Of a stretch of DNA of 64,000 nucleotides, positions 36,175-48,421 are shown piece after piece. Numbering within the stretch: position 1 is the stretch's first letter; the number at the start of each line of letters is the position of its first letter. The position numbers and the translations under genes are program-made. The notes below the pieces were generated by a model. It had not been told where the DNA came from and ran no database searches. It was given only the letters and a program-made list of their open reading frames with translations. The DNA lies in contig OY720350.1 in assembly GCA_963082975.1 (NCBI GenBank), forward strand, positions 38,670,660 through 38,734,659, given 5' to 3'. The DNA is from Labia minor (taxonomy: Eukaryota > Arthropoda > Insecta > Dermaptera > Spongiphoridae).

Positions 36175-36360
36175 ATGAATGCATTTTTTTACATCTTTAC
36201 AGTGAGAAGTATGTATGTGATTTTAGGTGATTTAGCTTCTACACCTTCTGTCCAATTGAAATCAAATTTTCTAGATAGGTTAAAATTCAAAACATTCGCT
36301 GATGTTTTGGTAAAACATCGGACTTTCGATTACGCCACGGGCAATCTTTTTCCTTATTAA
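36175..36360 (+). other. Possible terminal coding exon, unidentified
   Basis: An open stretch ends in TAA at 36358-36360. Its last ~43 codons (after an acceptor-like TTTTAG at 36219-36224) are richer in G+C and protein-like: DLASTPSVQLKSNFLD, then KTFADVLVKHRTFDYATG. AATAAA follows near 36420. It does not join the RYamide exons in frame (the phase gives an immediate stop). The true start and gene are unknown. Confidence 0.3.
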
Positions 36361-36848
36361 ACATTTTGAATATATAATTCTAAAATATTTTTTTTATTTT
36401 AAGATTTTTCATTTCATTAAATAAAATAATTTTAGTTAATTAAAAAAAGTAATTTCTAGAATATATAATTATGAAATCAATAATTATAATTACCATAAAT
36501 TTTGACCAGGACAGTGGCTCAATGATTATACCTATATAGTTTATCAAAAAATTGTAATGGCGCAAAATATATTATAGTTCCAAATAATTCTACCTTTAAA
36601 CTATTGTATTGTATATATCTTTTGTATATTCTAATACAACAAAAGCATTGTAAATATATGGATAATAAACATATACTTTGGAAATTGGATAAAACTGGTT
36701 ATATTCCTGAACTGTTTATGTTCAAAAATCAAGGAAGAATCTCGTCAAGTTTAATAATCTTTTAAAAATTTTGGAAAGTTAAATGTCAGCAATACTCTTC
36801 AGTTAATTAATATTACATATACAGATATACATTTAAATTTATACACTT

Positions 36849-36885
<37 letters not shown>

Positions 36886-36943
36886 TTAAAATATCAGGCA
36901 GTCATTGGGCAAAAATTGAAACTAAACAACTTAAATTTAAAAT
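36361..36943. repeat. AT-rich spacer with TA microsatellite
   Basis: A TA run of about 15 units lies at 36852-36882. Nothing else is recognised. Confidence 0.6.
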
Positions 36944-36966
36944 TGTATAATTCATAGTTTCTCAGA

Positions 36967-37023
36967 CCGTCTTCGGAATTTGGACTGATCTTAATATCTT
37001 CAAGAAGCGGTGAAGCTGCCACA
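36967..37023 (+). other. Weak exon candidate
   Basis: After an acceptor-like TTTCTCAG, a GC-richer segment reads PSSEFGLILISSRSGEAAT and ends at a good donor, CACG|GTAAGG. It has no start codon in frame. The donor phase would fit the candidate exon at 41872-42049, but no third line of evidence links them. Confidence 0.25.
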
Positions 37024-39611
37024 CGGTAAGGCCAATTTAACCTTTTTTAAAATTTTAATTTTTAATTTTTAATTTTGTCATCATTTTTAATTTAAATTCA
37101 AGTGTTTTATTTGAGAGATCCCTAGAAAATTAAAACTAATTCATTTTAATTAGGCTCTTTATTCAAAGTATAGATCATTGTTGTTGAAGTGATAAGTAGG
37201 CGGACCATTATAGAACCCCATCATGAAGAAGAATATACTTATTGAGGCTAAGAGAAAAATTATTTTCTAGTTTTTAGTGCATTTATAAATAAAACACTGT
37301 AACTTAATTTTTTTTTAATTTTTTATTATTTTATTAAATTGATTCTTTTCACCTACTTGTCGTTCAGATTTGTAATATTTACAATTTCCTTTTCACTCTC
37401 TTTTCTTTGGTTAATATTTTGATATTTTTAAATGCTTTGTGGTCATTCATATACAATATGAATTGTATAGTAAATACAGAAATGTTTCCAGTTTTTCTAA
37501 ATGAATCAATTTTTTGAAAATTACATATTAGATTTGATATTTGTTTTGAGAGGGAATATATTTAAAATCAAATTTGTGAATTTTTTATTTTTTATTAATT
37601 TATATCCAATTTAAGTTTATTTTTAAGAAAAGATTTATAATATATCAATTATATTGATTTATGTTTTAGAACAGGTAAATCTTCTGTTTTTTTTTGTTAT
37701 TATATAAATTTCTACAAGAAATGGTTTTAAAAATATAATATATTTATATATAATATATATATTTCCTAGGGTATATGCCGCCCGGGTGCGAGAATAATTT
37801 TACCGCCCCTACCCACAAAGTTGTTAAAAATTTACAAATAAAAAAGATAAAGTAAATTTAAGTTAATTTAGTTTTTTAAAAAATTGAAAAAAAATCGAAA
37901 CTATTTAAGATCTTGATCACAAAATCATTTGACCTTTTTTAAAACCATATTGTAAAAAATTAAAAAACATAAAAATGAATAAGTACTTTTAAGGTGGCTC
38001 GCGCCGCCCCCTAGACTTCCGCACCCATGCACCCCCGGGTCGGAACGGCCCTGTATATATATAATAAAATGTTTAGACTTCACTTAAACGGTTTATTTTT
38101 TTATTTTTTAAAGAATGATGATTTATTATGACATAATTTTAATTAAAAAAAATTTCTTTTTATTTTAATAAAAATAAAAAACAATATTGTTGATTTAAAT
38201 ATTTTTTATTTTTTTATGTTTAAGGTACCAAGTAATTTATAAACTTTTTTGAAAATCAAATATATTGTTTTTTAACCTTAGGCTAAAATATGATCAATAT
38301 ATTTGTTTTAAGTTTAATGAATCGAGATCAATTAATTATTAATTATTGAACTTTGTAAAAGGGGAAAGACTCCTAAAAGACAATCAAGAATAAAAAAATA
38401 ACAATTCATTTGGAAACTTTTTCTTATAAACTTGTTTCCTCGGATTTAGGAACTAAAAAAATAAATTGTCTGGTAAACAACTTAATAATTATAATTATAA
38501 ATAAATTTATTTAATTTTAAAGTGAATTTAATTAAAATTAAATAATTATAAAAAAATACTTTAAAATAAATAGAACCTTACACATTCATTTCAGTGTTCT
38601 AAACGGTGTTTAGAGCAGTTTAAGCGAAATAAATAGATTTAATGAAAATTAATCAATAATTAATTAAAATGATCAAGGCTAAAAGAATTGTACCCGTCAT
38701 TTAAAGCCATCCAAAGCGTCTAAAAAATCAACAATGTTTAATCACCGTATTTTGGGCAATATGAAATTTTATTCATTGACTTCTTTGAGAAAAGCAGTCA
38801 TAGTTAATACTAACTGCTAAAACTGCTATCAGCGCTGCTCATGTTTATCGTAGACAGGGAACTGTACTCCCGAAGTAATTCATATAATTTTGTTGAAAGT
38901 CTGTATGTAATCTGTTTTATTTCAATTATAGTATATGAAAAGCATAATGTTCTTTTTGTTTTCATATTTATTTTTTAATTTAATCACAAAGTAATTATAT
39001 ATTTTATTGTACATGTTATAATAGAATAAAATATATAATATTCATTTTATTGTACATTTTTTATTATAATTGGCGATTCGTAGTATAATGAAATGTAAGG
39101 AATATATAACTAACATTGTCAATTGCTAATTGTAATAATGTATACTTAAATATAAAATATTAACAAAATTGTTGTTATTTTAGGAGAAAAATGTAAAATA
39201 TACTATTTAAAATCATTAATCACTTTTTTCCAATTGATTCAAAAAAAAATTGTAACGATTTTAGTAAAACTTGCTTCATTAATGTTAAATAAAGTAAGAA
39301 TAAAAAACTTCAAATACACAATAAACAATTGACATTTGTTAGTAACTATATGCTATATCTACTTAAGAAGAAGTGCAAAAATAACAAATATCTTTAAGTG
39401 CGGGGTACGATTTGCTTATTTGCTACAATCGCCTTCAATCCTGGCCTGAATTGCTACACACTACAAAACTGTGGAATTTTTTCTAAAGAGATAATTGACA
39501 AAGTGAAAAAAATAACTTAAATTAAGAGTAATAAGATTTTTATAAAAGGATTAAAAAAATTAAAAATAAAAATGTGAGTACAAAATTTGTTAATTTCTTA
39601 TTAAAAATAAG
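37024..39611. other. AT-rich sequence with a decayed GC-rich element
   Basis: Near 37769-38054, blocks such as GCCGCCCGGGTGCGAG and CACCCCCGGGTCGGAACGGCCCTG suggest an old hAT-type MITE; its right end resembles that at 33811. The left end is lost and no duplication is visible. A GC-richer patch at 38690-38880 and another at 39395-39470 show no usable ORF. Confidence 0.35.
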
Positions 39612-40202
39612 CTGGAGTGTCTCCACTCGACTATCTCGCAATTTGAATTGGATTAAATAACATAATATATTATATTTAAATTAAATTTAATTAATTATAA
39701 ATTATAAATAATAAATATTAAACCAGCGCATGTTTGGCTTTTTATTGATGGCACCATGGCACGTGTTGGCGCGTGAGATTTGCAGTGTTAAAAAATTAAT
39801 TCTGGTACTTTCAGCTATTCAATCAAGCTGAAATTCTATATATAGCAGTTTTATACTATTATTAATCATGTGAAAAATTATCAAATATATATCTTTATTT
39901 TTACGGTCACTTTAGAGGAAAAAAAATCAAAACGTTGTAGGTAATGACCCTCTTCCGGTTGAGCTACATTTCTCAAAAGTTGATAGAAAACTATGAATTT
40001 TGAATAATGTCCATGTATCAAATTTCATCATTCTAGCTCAAACCGTTTTTGCGTAATCTTGTCTACATACACACACACACACACAGACATTTTTCTCAAC
40101 CTTAGTGAAAATGATTCAGGAACCTTCAAAACGTATAAAAACATCAAAATCTCAACATCGAAAATTTTCGTGATCGCAATACTATCTCGCCAGAGATAGT
40201 AA
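39612..40202 (+). mobile_element. F1 element, full-length copy
   Basis: The 5' CTGGAGTGTCTCCACTCG hairpin, ACTATCTCGC repeat, CTTCCGGTTGAGCTACATTT core, CA microsatellite (40071-40084) and terminal GAGATAGTAA are all present. The 3' hairpin loop reads GCCA, whereas other copies read TGGC, so the loop is inverted. The F3 element at 40203 starts directly after it. Confidence 0.75.
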
Positions 40203-40818
40203 TAAATAAGTTGACCTGTGGCCAGGCGTAAAACCGACCGACGGTTTGAAATAAATTAATTTCCAGCTACAGAAACAATTTCAAATAATTTTAATATATC
40301 TACATATTAATGCAATAAAAAACAGATAAGGATATAACATAAATATTTTTAATTTTATTTTATTTATAATATAAAAGTATGAGCTGGCTGTGACATCATA
40401 TAATTTAAAATTAAGAAAAAACTAATGAAGATGATTTTTCCCGAAGATAAAACCAATACAAAGTGCATGATTCGTGGAGATATGTAAAAAATCTCCTCAT
40501 GTGAAAATTGATGTGAAAATAACCCTTCCCTTCCTATCGTCGATCTGTAATACTACCACTTCCCGTTTCCAGATATACACCAAAAGTTGATCAATTCATC
40601 ATACTGATGCAGTAAGTAAATTCACCAAATTTTATCAAAATCCATTGAGCCGTTCAAGCTGTACTCATCTATACGGACGATGGGACCGACAGACAGACAT
40701 CATGCTAAAATACTTTTTTCTGTTAAGAAAATGCATGATTCGTGGAGATATGTAAAAATCTCCACATGTGAAATTTGGTGTGAAAACAATACCTCCCTTA
40801 CTATCGTCATTCGGTAAA
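40203..40818 (+). mobile_element. F3 element abutting F1
   Basis: Starts AAGTTGACCTGTGGCCAGG with ACCGACCGACGG following, and ends CGTCATTCGGTAAAA. The outer hairpin is slightly degraded. It carries the same core and tetranucleotide repeat as the other F3 copies. The F1 3' terminus lies only a few bases before its 5' hairpin. Confidence 0.7.
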
Positions 40819-41862
40819 AAGTGAAAAGGTTTAATGATAATATTCTTAATGAAATCAATGAAATTAATTAAAAAGTATTGCTCCAAAATTTTACACTTTA
40901 ATATGGAAATTTGAGAAAAAACTAGAAAATTAAAGAAATATCAAATTCACGTTTTCTCTTTTAATAAAGATTTTAAAAGTTTAAATAATTAATAATTATA
41001 TTGAAATTGGAATAACAAAAGTTTCTTTGTGATTTCCATTTACAATTTATCAATTGTTATTTCAATCATTGTTCAAGACAATACAAAATAATTCATTTAT
41101 TTAGTAAATAATACTTAATAATAGTAAATGAAATTTTGAGAGATTCTCTCCTTTTTACTATTTTTTATTTATTATTTATTTCTTTTTTTTTTAATTATTT
41201 TTATTTTTATTTAATTTTCTTTCAAAATAATAAAATCTTTATTGTGAAATCATAATCATTTCATTTGCATGAAAAGAATATTTATTTATTACATTCTTTA
41301 AATAATAAATTAATTAATTAGAATTATTTAATATAAAAATATCATCATAGAATGTAGGTATATATATAAAAGTGACGATTAAGAAAGTATTTTTTTGATG
41401 TGACGAGTCACAATGATTATAATACTGATAATTTATTTCACTTTACAAAATTGTTATAATTATATTTATAATATATTAGAAAGATATATTAAGTATTCTT
41501 TCATGGAATAGAATTATTCAGATATATATATATATATTTATGTTAATTTTTCCTACATTTTTCCCATTTCAGAGTGGAGTCTCAAATATATATACGTCCC
41601 TGATGTATAATAAAATGGACGATTAACGAATCAGCAATTTTTTAATTGCACTAATATAGCCCATTATTCTTGTATAATTTTAACCTATGAAATTTTTTGT
41701 TTATCGTATTTATATTAATAAAATCATTATCAGAAATTTTGTATTTTATTATTCATCTAAAATTTTTTAATTTTTTTTTTTTTTTTATAAATAAAAATAG
41801 AAAATAAACAGTGGAATAAAAGTGTAAACAAAACAATTGATTAATTTTAAAAGAAGAACTAA
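40819..41862. other. AT-rich sequence without a gene
   Basis: I see no exon or repeat end. Confidence 0.4.
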
Positions 41863-42049
41863 GGAGGGTTGTAAGTCTGGATCCAGGGTGGAAACGACGA
41901 CGAGAGGGCTATGCCCATCGTCATGACGCTCCAATACAGTATGGATCTTCCTATAAAAATCCCAATGAAAATTTCAATCTAAAGAAATTTCACATCGAAT
42001 CAAAAATTATTTTCATTTCTATTATAATTCAACATTTGTTTTCAATACA
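41863..42049 (+). other. GC-rich island, possible 5' exon of the membrane-protein gene
   Basis: The first ~100 bp (41870-41965) are strikingly GC-rich for this window. The plus frame reads LDPGWKRRREGYAHRHDAP and runs to a textbook donor CAG|GTGAGT at 42049/42050 in phase 0, which suits the acceptor at 43026. There is no in-frame ATG. The minus strand is also open (ERHDDGHSPLVVVSTLDPDL) after an acceptor-like TTTTTATAG. I cannot decide the strand. Confidence 0.35.
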
Positions 42050-43025
42050 GGTGAGTTAAACAATTAGTCGTAAAAGTAAATATTTTTAAGGAATTTTTGG
42101 AGGAAAATTTAGATTTTATTATGGTTATTGTATTAAATATACTATCAACGTATTATAATCCATCTCATACTACTAGAAATATGCCTTGCTACAAATTTTG
42201 CATCCTTATACATTCCTGGACTTACTTTATTTTAATTATTCTAGCAAGAATTAACAAATTAATATTGATGAAGTAGAATGTTCAAAATTCTCATAGCTGT
42301 TTTTTTAATGAAAGAAATAAGTGTGAATAATTGATTAAATTTTTATATGTACTTATAAATATTTATTTTGAAAATAGGGATTTTTTTCATTTGAATTTAA
42401 TTGTTGTTTATAATAAACGTATTCAAATGTGTTTTATGGTATTTAGACATTTTAATTAAGTCTATGAATTCCTCGATCTTGTTTTTAACGCTTGTCACAT
42501 ATGGTATCCACAAAAATGTCATTAAATTTAATACATATTTTCTAAATAAGATAATTTTTCCAAAAATTTTAATAATAATAGTTTGGGAAATTTTTTTATG
42601 TAAGAAATCAACTCTTTAGGATTTTTCAAAATTCATTTATTTTAGGGGTTTTGAAATGAAAAATTAATCTAATCTTCAAACAAATTAATTTAAATTGTTT
42701 TTTTTTATTAATTAGTTTTTAACAACAGGTGTAAAAAAATGCTATCATAAACATAGCTTCGGAATGATTCAATTGGGTTTTTAAACAGTTGTAGTGTAAA
42801 ATTTGTTCTGTTAGAAAGTAATAATATATAATACTATTTTCGAGGGCAAGATTTTATAAATATTAATAAATGTTAATAAATGTAATAATAAATATAAGTG
42901 TTCTTAAAACGAAAACATTATCTTAATAAGAAAGCTATCAATTACCATAGTAATTATATTAATTAGAAAATTAAAACAAAAATATATAAATATATAAAAA
43001 TATTGGATATATTTTTTTTGTGAAG

Positions 43026-45116
43026 GTGCTACCAATCCGATCACCAAAAGTGTCTATTCCTTCCTGTTTATTTTCATTGGGTGTGGCAACATGGATAGCC
43101 TTTCATCCGATATTTCCTTTTTCCAATAACTTTGGTATAAAAATAATAATTATTTTAATTACTAAGCATTATTATACCTTAAAATATATATTAAATTTTT
43201 TATAATTATTTAATTTGAATTAAAAATAATTAATTGATTTACAAACATAATTGATTTTTAATATAAATATATTTATTTAATACATATATAAATTTTACAA
43301 AATTTGAAATAAATTTGTTTAAGATACATACATAATTTGTTATGCTAGTATATTATAATAGACAGGATTTTAATATCTAAATAATAATATATGATAAAAG
43401 AAATAAAGTCTTAATCGAATTATAAATTATAATAATAAGATAAAATATAAATATAAATTTCCAAAGAAAACAAAGACTAGAAACTAATTAATAATAATAT
43501 AAATGATAAAGGTTAAATTTTACAAATGAAATAACATTTACCTTTGATTATCATAGAATTATTTTTATAAATGAAAATAAAAAAAATTATATGTTATTTT
43601 TTAAACATTTATTCCAATTTTTATCATTTACAAAATACCCATCTCAAGAAATATATACTGATAGCCGTTCTTTAAGTGGTATAAGATTTATGTATATGGT
43701 TCACGGGTATTGTTCTTTGTCTAGCTGATCAATCCTCTCTTTTAGAATTAAAAATCGTGATATTCCGGAAGTAAGAGTACTGAGGTTGAATACATTCAAA
43801 AAAATGTATACTATTTATATACATATATACATATATATACATGCAATTATTTATTTTTCGGTTCTATTCTTCTAATCTAAAAACAAAAATAAATAAAAAT
43901 AGACAATATTCAAATTAAATTGATAATCTATTGTGAAGATCATTTACCATAATAGGATTAACTGTTTTTTGTTTGTAATATAAAAGGGAAAATCAAAAGA
44001 TATTCCTTGGCTGTATTACAAGGAGTTTATATTTCGGCTGTATCCTATCAAGTTTTATGGTTAAATCTCATAAGAATCTGTGGTCTTTTATTTGATTTTA
44101 TGTCATGGATTTCAGAAACATTAGCAGCAGACGCTGGAATTTCACTAGAAAGGTATTTAATAAAATAATTTTATTAACTTTTTAAAAACTTTTTTAAAAA
44201 CTATTTTAAATAAGTGTAATCTTGAAATTTTTTAATAATATATCTCTAAAAGTTATTAATTTGAGTTTTTAAACATATTTTTTCCCATTTCTGTTTGAAT
44301 TTTATTTGTAATCAAAAAAAGAATCATCTTTAAAAAATAAAATTAAAATTAAGCATTATATATATTTTACTATAATTTACAGTATACAATATTTTTTATT
44401 GGATACAATGGATGAAACCTCTTGGACATATTTATATTCTTGGATTGTAGCAATTTCATTTACAGGATTTATAATCTATAATGTTTTCAAATTAACAGAT
44501 GTAATTAATATGGTAAGTTTAATACTCTATTTTTATAAATGATCAAAATAGGGAATAAAAACATACAATCAGTAATTAAGATTTCATGAATGAAATTTTC
44601 TACTCTATTGAAGTTAAAGCATAGACTAATAAATAAATTGATTTTAAATAAAGAAAAGAAACAAAGAGATCCGATTCATTAAATAAATTTTTGTAGTTGT
44701 TTTCTTAAAGGATAATTAGTTCAAACACAAAGTTCTTTTTTAGTTCAATCAATATCTAAGAGATAAATAAAGGCAATATCAAATTTCTTATCAATTAACT
44801 ATTTTAAAATAGAATTGATCGTATTTATTTTTAGGAACTAATCATAAGAACACAAAATCTTCAATTTTTCTTTATTTTAGTTTTAAAAAATAAATTGTCA
44901 TAAACATTAATTACCATAAAAATGATTTCCTAATTATAAATTATATTTATATAGGTTTTAAGAATAGCTGATTCACATAAAGTTAAATCACCAGCAATAA
45001 GAAATTCCAAACATAATCTATTGGTTCAAGGTCCCTTCCAAGCATACGGCTTAGGAAGTAATAGACGAAATCCAATAAGAAGTTCGCTTTGTGATAGTTC
45101 GGACGATTGGGATTAA
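43026..45116 (+). CDS. Unidentified multi-pass membrane protein (5' end missing)
   Basis: Four exons with GT-AG borders and matching phases: 43026-43134, 43987-44152, 44383-44512 and 44955-45116. They give 188 codons ending in TAA. No in-frame ATG exists near the start, so at least one 5' coding exon is missing (41863-42049 is a candidate). Hydrophobic segments are SCLFSLGVATWIAF, GVYISAVSYQVLWLNLI with ICGLLFDFM, and SWIVAISFTGFIIYNVF, so three or four membrane spans are likely. The C-terminal 50 residues are polar and end in an acidic CDSSDDWD. I do not recognise the family. AATAAA near 45283 could end the transcript. METTL25B converges on it, with 291 bp between the stop codons. Confidence 0.65.
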
Positions 45117-45407
45117 TTTTTTACAACTTGCTTAAAAGAAAAAAATAGTTAATTTTTTTCAAGTTATTAATTAAATTTCATATTAATAATTAATATTTTA
45201 TTTGATTTCAGTTGTGAATATTCAAAATTAACTATCAAAATTATGAAATTTTTTGGGAAAGGTAATTTTAACAAAGAAAAAAATAAATAATTAAATATAA
45301 CATTGTCTTTTATTTTTAAAAAGGAAATTTTTTTGTTTTTTTCTGACTAAAAATAAATAATTAAAATTAAATAATATAAAAAAAGAAAGAAATTTGGTAT
45401 CTTTACA
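45117..45407. terminator. Convergent 3' ends
   Basis: Stop codons of two opposed genes face each other. AATAAA for the plus gene lies near 45283, and TTTATT (AATAAA on the minus strand) lies near 45308, so the 3' UTRs probably meet or overlap slightly. Confidence 0.45.
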
Positions 45408-48400
45408 TTAGTTATGTTTGATGGCCATGATAGCGAATCCTCTAGGTGACTTAGCTTGATCCAAAAGCTTAATGGCTCCAGCTTCAATATTTTCATCATT
45501 TTCAAGAAATGCTAATCTGTCAGCAAAAATAAGTCCTTCAGCAAGAGGTTGTAAACATGATTGTAAAGCCGTATATATTTCAGCAACATCACATAACTGT
45601 TAATATCACAATACATAACAAAATTGTAAAAATGTATCTTAAAATAATAATTTTCTTAAAGAATATCACCTAATTAATAATATAAATATTTTTTATTATT
45701 TTATTATAAGAAAAATTTTTTTATTGAGTATAATTGAATAATTGACATGCTCATAGGAATTATATTATAACAAAAAAAAAAAAGAATTAATCATGAAATT
45801 ATAATTTAAGTGTTTATTTACTTTGCTATATTTAGTCCAGAGAATGTTAAGTTGATCATATACTTCATTAGATTCAATAGCCTTGAGTGTTTTATCATAA
45901 GGAGATACCAAGAAACGTTCAGACATTTCTTTTAAACATGTATCATATTGAAAGATTTGATTTCTTCGTACTCCTTTATTCTTTTTTCTCAATATAAATG
46001 AATTAACTGAAAAAAGTTAAATAGAAAAATTTAATGGAAATGGAATTGATCTATTAATTTCAAGATTAACAAAAATTGATTTATTATTTTTCATTAGCTA
46101 ATTGAATAAGGCAAACATTTATTCTTCCATTAAAATATTACATGATAATAATTTCCAAAAAGTATATTAAAAATAACAAAATGAATATAATATATATAAA
46201 CATGTCCAATGGATACCTGAACCGGAAATGCTATAAGAGATTAAGTTTACCTACATAGATAACTCGTTGAAATAATACTTTTCAATAGGATATATATAAA
46301 TAAACTCACAAATATAAATTATTAGACAATTTTAAATTAATTAAAAAAAAAAAATAATTATTTTTAAAAATTTAATACTAAAATTAAATTGTATAGTTTT
46401 ACCTTCTTGGGCATAAATTTCCAAACATGCCCTGGCTATTAATATAATACTATGCTTTTTATGTTCTTCTAAGGATTGTTTGGCCCATTGAAATGGGGAT
46501 GCTTGGCAAGCAAGTCGGAAGAGTGGTCTTTTAACAAACCATGCAATCTCTTCTGTCAAAGGCATTAAAATTTCACTAGATGGAAAATATTTAAATAATT
46601 CTTTATCTTTAACCAATGTTAAATGTTTAGTATTTGCTTTATTTAAATAATTTATTCCAGAAAAGTCGATTTCATTAATATTTGTATCAGAAATTTCGTT
46701 TTCAAATATTTCTTTTTTATGATAGCAGCATGGAAGAATAATCATCATTTTTATATTTTCACTATTCTAAAAATAATTATAATATACAATATATTATTAT
46801 TACAATCTATATTAAATATAAAAGAAGAAATAATTAAATATGAAATAATAATAATAATAATAATAATAGGTTGGTCACTCAAAGAGAATGATTGTATAAT
46901 AGAGAAATAATTTAATATATAACATATTACAATCACATAATAAATATTTTAAAGAAAGATTTAAAATAGATAACTTGTATTTAATAACAATTGTATACTT
47001 ATTTTATAATTTTACTAACTTTTCTTTTCTTGTATTGCAACATGTAAATGGTTAAATCATAATTTCAAAATTTAAATTATTAAAAATAAATTAAAAAATT
47101 ATTACACAAATCCAACCATAATTCATCAAGAGACAAAAATATATAGCTAAGAGATAAATTTTAACTAAAATCTTAATTTGCTTCCAACCTTAAATATATG
47201 GCATGAGTATTCAGTAAGATCCCCACAAGCATGAAGACCAACAAGACATATTGGTTTTAACCCAAAATAATCTTTTATTAATTGTTCAATTTTACCAATT
47301 GATTCCAAAGACACATGGCATTCTTTAATAGAAAAATTTTCAGAATCTAAATCATAATTTTTTATTAATTTTGGGTTTCTTTCTAATCCTAAAACTTTAA
47401 ATCCAAATTTTTTATTTAGAATTCGAGCAAGATGCCCCTAAAATTATGAACAATTTAATTAATAATTATTATAAAAGAAGAATATTGGAATATATTAAAA
47501 TAGAATATTTGTCTTTTTTTAAAAAAAAACATACCATTCCACAACCAACATCTAAAATATTGCTAATATCTTTAAGTTTACATTGAGAATTAATAAAATG
47601 TGCAAATTGATTAATTTCAAAAGATTTTTTAATGTTCATTCCCGAATTATTTTCAAATAAATTTTCATCATTCATTGGTATATTAGAAGATGGAATTCTT
47701 AATAAAAGACATTTATTTAAGAAGTCTTTCAAAGATTGAGGCCAAGAATTCTAAAATAAAAGAAAATTAAAAGAAAAGATTACTACCGATTTTTTGTTTA
47801 ATTTAGATATTATTTTGAATAAGAATCCGCTTAAAATGTTTTAATTTTACCACCTTTCTCATTAATATTTTTTGAACTAATATATTGAAATTCGAAGAAA
47901 ATTTTCAAGATTTGAAATAATGTTATTTCTTAGAATTATGTCATTGACAAATACAATTCACATGTTTGAAGCTACATATTTAGAAATAAAATATAATAAA
48001 CATGACTAAAACAACAAGAAAGGATTTTGATAAAAATAAAAATTACCTCTTACTCAAAATAATTTGAACAAAAGTTTATTTTAAGATTAAAACAATTTTT
48101 TTTTACCTCAAATTTTCCTTGAGGAAGAAGATTAAAAATGTCATTGTCTATTTGTGAAAGTGTTGTTATCCATTCTTGTGGAATAAATGAAAGCAAATTA
48201 TTTGTTAATAATTTTACATTTGGCAGATTGAACAACCAATGGTATTGTTTTAAAAAAGATAAAATTTCAAGAATGTAAGTTTTTTTATCAAAAGGTACCT
48301 AAAAAGAAATGTTGAGCTTCAATTATTTTTTTAAAGGTAAAATTATTGTATGTATTTTGTTTCTAAAAAAAAAAACGTTTATAAATTAAATTATTAAACT

Positions 48401-48421
48401 TACGAGTAAACTTGGATTCAT
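45408..48421 (-). CDS. METTL25B: METTL25B/RRNAD1-like methyltransferase
   Basis: Seven exons in transcript order: 48421-48404, 48298-48107, 47750-47535, 47437-47189, 46766-46403, 46006-45822 and 45596-45408. All are GT-AG with consistent phase, giving 470 aa, close to the ~475 aa of human METTL25B. An S-adenosylmethionine-binding motif ILDVGCGM (135-142) is joined across an intron to GHLAR (143-147). Other family signatures are GLHACGDLT (209-217), LPCCYHKK (236-243), LACQASPFQWA and the C-terminal SPRGF. It is a seven-beta-strand methyltransferase of the METTL25 group; the substrate is not evident from sequence. METTL25 itself is longer, so the length favours METTL25B. The gene is head to head with LTA4H. 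Confidence 0.88.

Noticed and set aside
40665..40886. 73-codon minus-strand ORF
   Set aside because: It lies within the 3' part of an F3 element and is not conserved between F3 copies.
46719..46936. Ile-rich ORFs on both strands
   Set aside because: They translate an AAT/ATT microsatellite in a METTL25B intron.
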